Shown here piece after piece: positions 1 through 8,700 of a DNA stretch of 12,283 bases (its first letter is position 1; every line of letters starts with the position of its first letter). The stretch comes from an uncultured Planctomycetaceae bacterium. GTDB taxonomy: Bacteria > Planctomycetota > Planctomycetia > Pirellulales > Pirellulaceae. The DNA lies in assembly GCA_903927685.1 (NCBI GenBank), contig CAIYOB010000503.1, positions 1 through 12,283 of the forward strand. The letters run 5' to 3'. The translations under genes were made by a program, and so were the position numbers. The notes beneath the pieces are model-generated. The model searched no databases. It saw only the letters and a program-made list of their open reading frames with translations, and was not told where the DNA came from.

Positions 1-1367
1 CGGACGACGGCAGAAATCTGGCCCTGTCCGTGGCCAAGTGGGAAGGCCGTGCCGGCCTGCCCGGCAGGCCGTTTCTAATTTGGGCCGTGGGCTCCAGTTG
101 GACCAATTTCCAGGGCGACGGCTATCCGTTGATCCGAGCGATCCGCGAGCGGTTTCCCAGCGCGCCGCCGATCGTCTACAAGAAGCATGCCGGCAGCGGC
201 ACGCCGTGGGATTTCGCCCGCGGCTGGCTCCGCCAATTCGTCAACGCCGAGCAGCCGGACCTGATCCTGACCTACACCAACGGCTCGCTGGCTGGACTTG
301 ACGCCCTGCTGACCGAGATCCGCCGATCCACCACGGCCGACGTGATTGTGCCCAGCTTGCACTTTTTTCAAGGGAGCAAAATCACCCCGGAAGGAATCGA
401 AGTCTTCGAAGGAGTGCCAATCGAAGAAGTCCGCGAGGTCTGCCGCAAACATGACGCCGAGTTCGTCGAGAACCGCCGCGAGTTGGCGGACTATCTGCAG
501 CAGTCCGGCTTGGAACCGGAGGCACTGTTAGGCGATGCCGTACACCAGAATCAACACGGACGGATCCGGATCTGGGACAACATCTGTCGGCACATTGCCA
601 AACCCGAACAGTTCAACGTCACACCTGAATCCCGCGAGCGACGAATCGCGGTGGCCCCGCCGGTGTCCACGAGCACCGAACAGGTGACCGTGACGGGCCC
701 GTGGACCGCGTCGGACGGGGTGCTGCGCACCGCCCAGAAAGACGCGTGCCTGAAGGTCTGCTTCACCGGCAACCGGATCGACCTGATCGGCCGCAAGACC
801 TTCGGCGGCGGCACGGCGCGGGTGCTGATCGACGGCGTCCCGGCAGACCAGGCGCCCGCCTTTCGCACGACCTACATCGAGCCCAAGCCGGCGGTCTGGC
901 CGCGTGCGCTGAAGGGTCCGGGCCCCGGCGACGTCGCGCCGCACGCCGTGGAACTCCGCGCCGGAGCGGTTCCGCAGACCTGGACCATCACGATGACCAG
1001 CGACACGGGCGATTACCGCTTGGAAGGCAGCGTGACGGGCGCGGACGGCGAAGGCAACGTGGCCCAGCCGTTCGTCAGCCGCTCGGGCCAGATCGCCATC
1101 GATCCCAAACTGTGGCGGCACAGTCGGACCGAGCGGAAGGACAGCCCCGTCATCTACGGCAACGGCACCGGCGACACCTTTACCTTTGAAGTCTACCGCT
1201 GTGCCACGGGCACGGTCAGTTTCCGATCCGAACAGCCCGAGTTGCTGTGCCAGCCCTTGGTGCAGAACCTGACCAACGGCCCCCACACCGTCGAGATCCT
1301 CAGCTCCGGCGACGGCGAGGTGAGTATCGAGGCATTGTACGTGTTCCAGCCGCCGATCAGAGACTAA
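1..1367 (+). CDS. SGNH/GDSL-family hydrolase with C-terminal beta-sandwich modules, 5'-partial
   Basis: The reading frame is open to the left edge (codons begin at position 3). The first in-frame start codon, GTG at 30, has no ribosome-binding site in front of it, so I take the gene as truncated by the window; at least 454 codons are present. Residues are numbered from that GTG. SGNH-type blocks are visible: G21-S22-S23 where the family usually has GDS (probable nucleophile S23), a glycine-rich block II near 53-57 (HAGSG), N84 in a TYTNGS block III, and D169-A-V-H172 as the D-x-x-H block V. After about residue 210 the protein is beta-rich, with two similar galactose-binding-like segments (about 215-310 and 355-440) such as occur in secreted carbohydrate esterases. 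A role removing acetyl or other acyl groups from a polysaccharide is inferred. It converges with the minus-strand operon. Which serine is catalytic, and the substrate, are uncertain. Confidence 0.72.
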   Translation, partial: DDGRNLALSVAKWEGRAGLPGRPFLIWAVGSSWTNFQGDGYPLIRAIRERFPSAPPIVYKKHAGSGTPWDFARGWLRQFVNAEQPDLILTYTNGSLAGLDALLTEIRRSTTADVIVPSLHFFQGSKITPEGIEVFEGVPIEEVREVCRKHDAEFVENRRELADYLQQSGLEPEALLGDAVHQNQHGRIRIWDNICRHIAKPEQFNVTPESRERRIAVAPPVSTSTEQVTVTGPWTASDGVLRTAQKDACLKVCFTGNRIDLIGRKTFGGGTARVLIDGVPADQAPAFRTTYIEPKPAVWPRALKGPGPGDVAPHAVELRAGAVPQTWTITMTSDTGDYRLEGSVTGADGEGNVAQPFVSRSGQIAIDPKLWRHSRTERKDSPVIYGNGTGDTFTFEVYRCATGTVSFRSEQPELLCQPLVQNLTNGPHTVEILSSGDGEVSIEALYVFQPPIRD

Positions 1368-1383
1368 ACGACGTCGAGGTGGA

Positions 1384-1420
1384 GCCAAGAGCCCTGCTCA
1401 AGCGTCTTGCGCCGCTTGGC
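1384..1420. terminator. Weak hairpin between convergent genes, possible bidirectional terminator
   Basis: The 62-bp gap between two convergent stop codons holds two nested or competing stems: GCCAAG (1384-1389) with CTTGGC (1415-1420), and CAAGCG (1399-1404) with CGCTTG (1413-1418) around an 8-nt loop. There is no T-run on either side, so this is not a classical intrinsic terminator. The location, where both transcripts should end, is the main argument. Confidence 0.25.
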
Positions 1421-1429
1421 GAACGGAAT

Positions 1430-2548
1430 TCACTCCGATCGCTTCACCGGCGTCCCCGTCGCCCCGGTCACCTGGCCCAGCAATTGAAAGAAGGCTCGTT
1501 TCCGTGGCGAACTGAGGCCCCAGTTGACCGGCACGCTCTGGTAGCCATCGTCGAATCCCTCGCCCGGCATGCGGAAATCGAAATAGCCCCAGCCGGCATA
1601 GCGGCTGAGTGCGGCGAACAGGTTGTTGTCCGGCTGGTCGAAATCGAAGTGGTCATCCTCGTTGAACAGGATCGGCTGACCGCGGTAACCCGGCACCGCG
1701 CGGCATTCGTCCACCAGCTTGCGGATCCGGTCGGGCTGGCCGACCCCGTTGCCGTGCAGCAGCAGAAAGTCGGCCGCGCGGACGACATTTTCGCGAGGGA
1801 CGGTGCCGCCGCCGTAGCTGGTGCTGACCAGCAGCCGCCGCCCGTCGCGCTGCCGCGACTGGACGCGCGCGAGCAGTTCGTGGACGCGGTCCGGCCGCAG
1901 GATCGCGTGGTCGTACCGCACGTTGCACTCGTTGTTGACCTCGATCAGCACGTTGCGGTAGCCGTGTTCCAGCACCCAATCCACCGCGTTGTCCAGCCCG
2001 CGGATCACCGCGGCCTCGTCCTGTAACCGCTGGTCCTGGCCGAAATAGTACACACCCAGGATGACCGCCATGCCCAGTTCGTCGGCGCGGTCCAAGATCC
2101 GCTCGAGCCGCTGCAGGTAGTCCGGCCGCAACCGCCCGTCGCTCTCCAGCGCCGAATTGTGCCACGGCTGCGACTGGCTGTAGCCTTGGGGACTGCCGCC
2201 CTGCAGATTGAGCGTAAATGCCAACAGCCCATGCTCGCGCCACACCGGCATGGCCGCCAGGAACTCGCGCGTGTTCCGCTCCGGATCCCACGGTCCATCC
2301 GGGTAATCCCAGCGCCCGCGAGTTTCCGGGTTCAGGTCGTCGAAGATGCCCTGGACCAGCCGCGCGTTCAGCAGCAGTCCCTCAATCTTCTGACCGCGGA
2401 ACTGCCGCCCCGCGTAGGTCGGTTGGCCATTGATCTGGAAGGCCGAACCTTGGATGCTGACGTCGGTCTTGCGGTCAGGGGATTGGCCGGCGGCGCCGAC
2501 CGTCCAACCGCACACGGCCAGGACGCAAACAAGTCGGAATACGTTCAT
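1430..2548 (-). CDS. Secreted glycoside hydrolase-like TIM-barrel protein (clan GH-A type)
   Basis: A 372-residue protein with a Sec signal peptide (residues 1 to about 21, ending VGAAGQS). After a short N-terminal beta segment (NGQPTYAGRQF, 41-50) comes a barrel-like pattern. W-rich strand ends and a PVWREHGLLAFTLNLQGG segment (101-118) resemble the early strands of GH5/GH42-like barrels. N206-E207 after a hydrophobic strand (VLIEVNNE) matches the Asn-Glu acid/base motif of clan GH-A, and E297 in ILFNED matches the strand-7 nucleophile; the roughly 90-residue spacing is normal. It is the last gene of the minus-strand operon, 41 bp after the sulfatase. The ATG start is fixed by GGAGA five bases upstream. 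I cannot assign a GH family or substrate. It could be an inactive relative, but both glutamates being present argues against that. Confidence 0.7.
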   Translation of the reverse strand: MNVFRLVCVLAVCGWTVGAAGQSPDRKTDVSIQGSAFQINGQPTYAGRQFRGQKIEGLLLNARLVQGIFDDLNPETRGRWDYPDGPWDPERNTREFLAAMPVWREHGLLAFTLNLQGGSPQGYSQSQPWHNSALESDGRLRPDYLQRLERILDRADELGMAVILGVYYFGQDQRLQDEAAVIRGLDNAVDWVLEHGYRNVLIEVNNECNVRYDHAILRPDRVHELLARVQSRQRDGRRLLVSTSYGGGTVPRENVVRAADFLLLHGNGVGQPDRIRKLVDECRAVPGYRGQPILFNEDDHFDFDQPDNNLFAALSRYAGWGYFDFRMPGEGFDDGYQSVPVNWGLSSPRKRAFFQLLGQVTGATGTPVKRSE

Positions 2549-2553
2549 TGCTT

Positions 2554-2558
2554 TCTCC
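2554..2558 (-). promoter_or_regulatory. Ribosome-binding site of the glycoside hydrolase-like gene
   Basis: GGAGA on the minus strand, five bases before the ATG at 2548. It supports that start and suggests independent translation initiation within the operon. Confidence 0.65.
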
Positions 2559-2589
2559 GGCGGGTGGCTTGTTCTTGGTCAGGGGTTCC

Positions 2590-4242
2590 TCAGCCGCCGC
2601 TGGCCGGCTTGGCCTTGCGCGGGGACCGCTTCCGCTTGGCTCCGCCGGCGGCCGTCTCGAGTCCGTCGGCAGCGGCCAGCGTCCGGCATTGGTCGGCGAT
2701 CCGGTTCCAGGCCGCCTCCAACTCGGCCACCCGCGCCGGCTCGCGGTCCGCCAGGTTGTGCGTCTCGCTGCGGTCGGTCGCCAGGTCGTACAGTTCCCAC
2801 GGCGTGTCCTTGGCGGCGACCAACTTCCAGTCGCCGACGCGGATGGCGCGGTGGCCCTCGTGGCACCACCACAGTTCCTCGTGCACCGGGGCCCGGGGAT
2901 CGGACAATGCCGCCAGGAAGCTTCGCCCCTGCATCGGCGGCACCGGCTGGCCGCCGTACTCCTTGGGCGGCGTGACCCCGGCCAGTTCGAGTACCGTCGG
3001 CGGGATGTCGATCACGTGCACCATTTGCCGGCGGAGTTCCCCCTTGGCGGCAATGCCCGCGGGCCAGTGCACGATCCAGGACGTCGAGATTCCGCCCTCG
3101 TGCACCCACGTCTTGTGACGGCGCAACGGAGTATTGGCACAACTGGACCAGCCCGGGCCCAGGCACAGGAAGGTCTTCCGCGAACCCGGCGGGGCTTGCG
3201 GATCGTGCCCCTCGCCGCGGACCATGATCTCCGCGCTGGCGCCGTTGTCGCTGGCAAACACGATCAAGGTGTTCTCCCAGGCGTTCATCGCGCGCAGCTG
3301 GGCCAGGATCCGGCCGAGTTGCTGGTCCATCACGTCGATCATCGCGGCATGGATGGCCATCTTGGAGATCTGGAACTCGCGCTGTTCCTCGTTCAGCTCC
3401 TGCCACGGCAGCGGTCGATTGATCTCGCCGGGCCCCAACTGCCGGATTGCGTCGGGAAAGTCGTACGGCGGTCCGACCTCGCGTTCCATGTCCGCCAGCG
3501 CCGCGGTCACGATGCTCTGGCCGGTCATCCGCTGGTAGCGTGCCTGCTGGACGACGTTCCAGCCGGCCTGGTATCGCTCGCGGTATTTCGCGATCAAATC
3601 CTGCGGCGCGTGCAACGGGAAGTGTGGCGAGGTGAACGCGACGTAGTGGAAGAAGGGCGTCGCGGCATGCTCTGCAGCGTGCTCGCGGAGGCACTTGACC
3701 GCGTGGTCGCCGACGGCGGTCGTCACATAGAAGTTCTCGACCGCGCCGATCGGCTGGCCTTCTTCGGTCACACCGCTGGAGTCAAAGAAATTGCTCTGGC
3801 CTTTGCCGGTCACATCCAGCGAGCGGGCAAACCCGAGTTGCAGGGGATTGCCGTCGATGTGCCACTTGCCGGAATGGTACGAGCGATAGCCGGCCGGCGC
3901 CAGCAGTTCCGGCAACAGCCTGGCCCACGCCGGGCGCACGCCGCCGCCTCCGCCTTTGCCGCCCGGCAGCGCGTCGCGGCGGATCGACTGGGCATAGTAG
4001 CCGGTCATGATCGCACCGCGTGTGGGCCAACAGCGGGCCGTGTTGTAGCCTTGGGTGAACCGCAGGCCGCCGGCGGCCAGGCTATCCAGATTGGGAGTGT
4101 CGATCTCGCTGCCGTAGCAGCCCAGATCGGAATACCCCATGTCATCGGCCAGGATCACCAGCACGTTCGGCGGCGCGGCCCGGGTGGTCGCGGCGCAAGC
4201 GAGCGCGAGCAGGATCAACGGGAGAAGGCGTCGATAGATCAT
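2590..4242 (-). CDS. Type I (formylglycine-dependent) sulfatase, exported
   Basis: A 550-residue arylsulfatase-type enzyme, expected to hydrolyse sulfate esters outside the cytoplasm after a Sec signal peptide (residues 1 to about 23, ending TTRAAP). The family signature is complete: metal-binding D33-D34 in LADDMG, C71-W-P-T-R75 (the C-x-P-x-R site whose cysteine becomes formylglycine), G125-K-W-H128, H211 in SPHFPLHAP, and D332-N333-G in the second metal motif. The C-terminal sulfatase subdomain (DWKLV ... WELYDLATD) is also intact, and the length is normal. Oddities are a glycine-rich run near residues 94-101 and a Lys/Arg-rich tail at about 534-546. It starts 6 bp after the stop of the isomerase-like gene; its Shine-Dalgarno GGAAGGG lies inside the end of that gene, so the two are probably translationally coupled. 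Activity needs a formylglycine-generating enzyme, which is not in this window. The substrate cannot be read from the sequence; a sulfated polysaccharide is inferred from the neighbours. Confidence 0.97.
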   Translation of the reverse strand: MIYRRLLPLILLALACAATTRAAPPNVLVILADDMGYSDLGCYGSEIDTPNLDSLAAGGLRFTQGYNTARCWPTRGAIMTGYYAQSIRRDALPGGKGGGGGVRPAWARLLPELLAPAGYRSYHSGKWHIDGNPLQLGFARSLDVTGKGQSNFFDSSGVTEEGQPIGAVENFYVTTAVGDHAVKCLREHAAEHAATPFFHYVAFTSPHFPLHAPQDLIAKYRERYQAGWNVVQQARYQRMTGQSIVTAALADMEREVGPPYDFPDAIRQLGPGEINRPLPWQELNEEQREFQISKMAIHAAMIDVMDQQLGRILAQLRAMNAWENTLIVFASDNGASAEIMVRGEGHDPQAPPGSRKTFLCLGPGWSSCANTPLRRHKTWVHEGGISTSWIVHWPAGIAAKGELRRQMVHVIDIPPTVLELAGVTPPKEYGGQPVPPMQGRSFLAALSDPRAPVHEELWWCHEGHRAIRVGDWKLVAAKDTPWELYDLATDRSETHNLADREPARVAELEAAWNRIADQCRTLAAADGLETAAGGAKRKRSPRKAKPASGG

Positions 4243-4248
4243 TGGTCG

Positions 4249-5688
4249 TTACCCTTCCAGGACAACTTTGAGGCCCAGCAACTGGGCCAGATCTCGGGCG
4301 TTGGCGACATGGTCGCCGTAGAACACAACACGGTGTAAGAGGGTCATCATGCCTTCCTGTTCCAGCACGCCGCTGCCCCAGTTGGCCAGCATCGTGCGGG
4401 CGTCGGCGACCTGGGCCGTGCACTGCGTGCGGCAGCCACGATCGTCAAAGTCGGGGATCTCGATGATCTTCTGCGCGGACAACAACATCGTCTCCAAGTT
4501 CGCGAGTTTGGCCATCGTGATCTCCTGGCCGACGCGCAGATCCACCTCGACGGCCGCCCCGCTGTTGTCGTCGCGATGCGTGCGGATCGAGAACGGATGC
4601 CGCTCGCCAGCCACGCCGTCCATCTTGGTCGGCGCGACACAATGGGCGTGGATCACGGCATTCTTGGAGACGTCGAACAACGGATCGGTGATGAACCCCG
4701 GCTTGCCAAAGGCGTAGCCGAACATCAGCATGGTCAGCGTCGAGTCCATGTCGCCTTCGCACGCCCCGACCAGTCCCAGGTCGTTCAGCTTGCAGAAGGC
4801 CAGGCAGGCGTTGCAGGGGTTATGCATGCACAGCGTGCTGGTCACCGCCTGGGCGCGGTTCTCGATCATCAGGTTCTTCAGGGCCAGGAACAGCCGGGCC
4901 CCGTCCACGATGTCCCGCCGCGTCGGCTCGACGATCTGCTTGGCTGCGTTCAGCCAGTACTGCTCGGCCTCGGCTTCGGCCGCCGCCGGATCGACCGCCT
5001 CGAACGCCGCTAGTTGCTGTTCGCGCGTAATCGGGACCAACTCGGTGCCGAACTTGGCCTTCACCTGCTCGGCGTCGCAAGCCGGCGCGGTGCCGGCGGC
5101 GCGGCCAACGACCAGGATCCGCGACTGGCGCATGCGGGCCGGGACGCGCAGCAGCGCGACGACGCGGTCGATGTCGGCCAGGTCTCGCGAGGCGGCCAGG
5201 ATCACCCGCTTGCCGGCCTTTTGCCATTGCGGCACGTACATCCAGTCGTGACCGCTGAACGGCTGGGAAAAAATCGCCGTGGGCAGGCCCGAGTCGACCA
5301 GCTTGAGCAGCGGCTGACCGCTGCCGAACGCCAGGTGGACCAGCAGCAGGCCATCGGCGCCTGCCAGTTTCGGCGCGAGTTCCTCCGCCGCGGCCGGGGT
5401 GTTGGGGATCAGTTCGCCGCCGATGAACTCGACATCGCCCAACCGCTGTTGCAAGCCATCGAGGTAAGGCCGGAACTTCTCGATCTCGGCGGGGGCATCG
5501 AACTCGGGCTTGGGCCAGGCTCCGCCCAAGCCGATGTAGACGACGTGGATTTTCAGCGGCGGCATTTTGGGCCAGCCGGCATCTTCGGCCCCCTGCAGCG
5601 GCCGCAATGCGACTCCGCCGGCCAGCAGCATCCCGCCGGCCACGACACTGGTTCCCAGGAATTCACGACGGTTCATCGGGAAAGGCAT
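4249..5688 (-). CDS. Tat-exported L-fucose/L-arabinose isomerase-fold protein
   Basis: A 479-residue protein beginning with a twin-arginine signal (NRREFLG at 6-12, then a hydrophobic stretch to about residue 33), so it should be exported folded, perhaps with a bound metal. The body resembles the FucI/AraA isomerase fold. The core motif A309-C-E311-G-D313 is followed by D335, H347-x-H349 and, near the C-terminus, H452 in a LLHRVVFYGDH segment, then a DLAQLLGLKVV ending. By position E311, D335, H349 and H452 match the Mn-ligand set of AraA; this is my manual alignment. A cysteine cluster (C287, C292, C295, C299) precedes the core motif. Classical FucI/AraA are cytoplasmic, so this homologue probably does something else: a sugar-binding or isomerising role at the cell surface, or a redox/metal role. 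The start is supported by AAGGAG eight bases upstream; a second in-frame ATG (5676) lacks such a site. It sits between the propeller gene (30 bp) and the sulfatase (6 bp). Confidence 0.8.
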   Translation of the reverse strand: MPFPMNRREFLGTSVVAGGMLLAGGVALRPLQGAEDAGWPKMPPLKIHVVYIGLGGAWPKPEFDAPAEIEKFRPYLDGLQQRLGDVEFIGGELIPNTPAAAEELAPKLAGADGLLLVHLAFGSGQPLLKLVDSGLPTAIFSQPFSGHDWMYVPQWQKAGKRVILAASRDLADIDRVVALLRVPARMRQSRILVVGRAAGTAPACDAEQVKAKFGTELVPITREQQLAAFEAVDPAAAEAEAEQYWLNAAKQIVEPTRRDIVDGARLFLALKNLMIENRAQAVTSTLCMHNPCNACLAFCKLNDLGLVGACEGDMDSTLTMLMFGYAFGKPGFITDPLFDVSKNAVIHAHCVAPTKMDGVAGERHPFSIRTHRDDNSGAAVEVDLRVGQEITMAKLANLETMLLSAQKIIEIPDFDDRGCRTQCTAQVADARTMLANWGSGVLEQEGMMTLLHRVVFYGDHVANARDLAQLLGLKVVLEG

Positions 5689-5696
5689 TGAAGGTT

Positions 5697-5702
5697 CTCC
5701 TT
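5697..5702 (-). promoter_or_regulatory. Ribosome-binding site of the isomerase-fold gene
   Basis: A perfect AAGGAG on the minus strand, eight bases before the ATG at 5688. It decides between this start and the second in-frame ATG at 5676, which would have been just ahead of the twin-arginine motif. Confidence 0.75.
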
Positions 5703-5718
5703 GTGTGACTGTCTCTGT

Positions 5719-8700
5719 TTACTCCCACGCCGTCAGCCTGCCGTCGCGCGTCACGAGGAACAGACGCTGGCCGGCGGCGGCCAAGCCGTCGAACTGAGGC
5801 GGACTCGGCATCGTGCGTTGCGCAATCTGCCGGCCGGTCTGCGGATCGATCGCCAGCAATACGCCCCCCAGTCGCCCCTCCCAGGCGGCCAGCGGATCAT
5901 CCGACGGCAGTTGGTCCGGGGGGCCGGCCGCAAACAACGTCTCGCGGGTTAACGCCATCGCTTCGATGCGGACCGGCAGATACTCCTGCCAGACCGCCGG
6001 CTCGCCGCGGGTGAAACCGGTTCCCTTGTCGACCTCGACCGAAAAATCGTCGTACCGGTCGGTGATCGTGCGACCGTCGTACTGATAGGGCTCCATCAGC
6101 GTATCCGGCAGCCACCGGATCGGCGGCGGGGCGCCCGGATCGCCGACCAGGAACGGCCGCGTTGTGTTCTGGTCGCAGAACAGCAGGTAGCCGGTCGTCT
6201 CCGGCACGAACAGCGGGCTGTGAATGTTCCGCTCGACAAACCACTTCGTCGCCCACGTGTGCCGGGCGTCGAACACCAGCAGGTTACCCGACTTGGGCGC
6301 CAACAGCATGAAGTAGAAACCGGGCCAGCGGTTGCCGTACGTCCAGAAGATCCGGTTGAAGCCCGTGTCGTCCAGCATTCCTCCGGTGGCGATCAGATGG
6401 TCGTGGCCCAGGTATCGATCGCCCTGCCGGGTATTCCAGGGTGTTTTGACGTAATTCAACTCGGCGTCGAACATCTCCTGCGTGCAGAAAACATGCTCGC
6501 CGTCCGTGGTCAGGATATCGATGTTCGAACCGTCCATCGCAAAGTGTTCGCCGATGTCCCGATTCAGATCGGGCTGGGGTTGCGCCACGTGGCGTTCATG
6601 GACGACCTGGCCGGTCTTCGGATCGAGGGCATAGAAGTACGCGCCGCCGTCGACCAGCGTCGAACGCCCCGCAGCCGCGTAGGCCAGGCCGTTCAGTACC
6701 AGCACCGCACCGTGCACGGGCCAAGGCGATTCGACTTGGCCGTCCGCAATGATCCGCCGCGGGTTGGGGGCGGCCTGGAACCGCCAGGCCAATTCGCCGT
6801 CGGCGGCGTTCACACAATACACGCCGCCGTCGTTGGCTCCAAACAACAGCTGCCCCTCGTGAAACGTCGGCGACGAATCCACACGTCCGCCGGCGACGAA
6901 TTGCCAACGCCGTTCGCCCGTCGCCGCATCCAGCGCATGGACCGTGTGCCGATCGACGGCGGCGACGAAGACCTGCCCCGCGGCGATGGTCGGCTGGGTG
7001 AGCCTGCCGCCCAGCGCGACGTCCCATTTCGGCTGCAGTTGACGCGCGACGTCGGCCTCCGGATTCGAGCCGCTGCGGCGGGCGTCGGCGCGGAACAGGG
7101 GCCAATCGCCCGGGGCGGCCGGCGTGGCTGGAGGAACGCCGTAGGCGGGGCCTTTCGTCAGCCGCTCCGGCGCGCGGGCGTCCAGACGGTCGGTGGTATC
7201 CGCGCCGCTGGTGGCGACCAGCCCATCCAACTTGGCGCCGATGTAACAGAAACACTGATCCGGCGGCTTGTACAACAGTCCGTTGCAGGGCAGGACGCCG
7301 AATCGGCACGAGCCGCGGAGCCAGTCGTGCCGCATGTGGGCGTCGCCCTGCAAGTCCAGAAACTCGGCGCCCCGCTTGGGATAGATGATGAACCGCTCCG
7401 TGGCCTTGCTCCGGTAGCACCGCAAGTGATGCCCGGGGGACATGGCGTTCTCGATGTCCACGGTCCGGCGCAACTGGCCGGTCTGGAAATCGTAGCCGCA
7501 CAGCTGCGCTCCGGCTTGCCGCGACAGCGTGGGCCAGTCGTCCTGGCGCTGTTCGAGGATGCCCGCGGTCGCCTGGACCCGCCACACCAGGTCGTCGATG
7601 ACCAGCAGTTCGTTGCCCGTACCGGGGCCTTGCCACAGCGGCTTTCCTTCGTCCAGCGAAAACGCGCTGCAGCCGGCCTTGCCGCTGACCAAGACCACCT
7701 GCTTGTGAATTACCAGCGCACCGCCGGCGGGACCTTCGGCTTCCCACCGCAATCGCCCGTCCGATTGGGCGTAGCACAACAGCTTGGAACCGCGCAGAAA
7801 GACGACCGCGTCGCCGGCGGCGGCGAGAGTCAACGGGCTGATATTCCCGACCTCCTGCGACCAGCGGATCTGACCGCTGGCGGCGTCCAAAGCCATCAGC
7901 GTGGTCGAGACCTTCTTGCCTCGCCGCGCCGCCTCGGCGGCTGGCCCCGGCTGGACGCGCAGGAACACCGAGTCATTGTCGACCAGGATTTCTTGGGTGC
8001 CTTCGGTCCCGGCGCAGGTCACCAGGGTCTGGCCCGTCGCCGCGTCCAGGATGCTCAACGGCGCATCGTGAAAGCCCAGCGTGACGTAGACCCGGTCTTG
8101 CACGGCCACCAGTCGCCGCGGGACCTCGGTCGGAAATCGTCCGCGTTGGCCGCGGAGCGTCCGCCAATCGGCTGCGGCCAGTTCCGGCTTCCACTGCTGC
8201 CAGCCCCAGGGCTGCAGCGGCCGTTTCCACAGGAATACGCCGTTGAAGGCGTCCCGGGCGATCAGCACCCAGCGGGCTGGAAACCGCGGATCGGTGACGC
8301 CGATCGGGCCTTCGTCCAGGATGTAGAACAACCGCCCGTTGGCCGAGACCATCGCCGGCAGACTCGAGTCGATTTCGTGGCTGCGGCAGTACTTCGGTCC
8401 GGCGATCCACTGCAGGGCCGTGGCGGGCGCCACGCACTGGTCCGCTGCCACGGCATTGCCGGCGGCACTGTGCAAGAAGTGCGTCCACTGGTCCAGTTCC
8501 TGCGGCCACGGCTTGACCAGTTTGTCCGCCGCCGCCGATCCGTCGGTTGCGGCAAAGACCGCGGCGCCGCCCGGGCACAGGACGCGCAGCAGTTCCTCCC
8601 GCGGCACGGCCAACGGGCGCTGGACCACGATCCGGTTCACCAGGTTGTCGGCATAGGGCAGACGCTGGCCGTCCAGCAACTCGACCGAGACCTTGCCGGT

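Noticed and set aside
2548..4338. A 596-codon plus-strand open frame antisense to the sulfatase
   Set aside because: The opposite strand carries the full sulfatase signature; this frame has low-complexity composition typical of antisense shadows.
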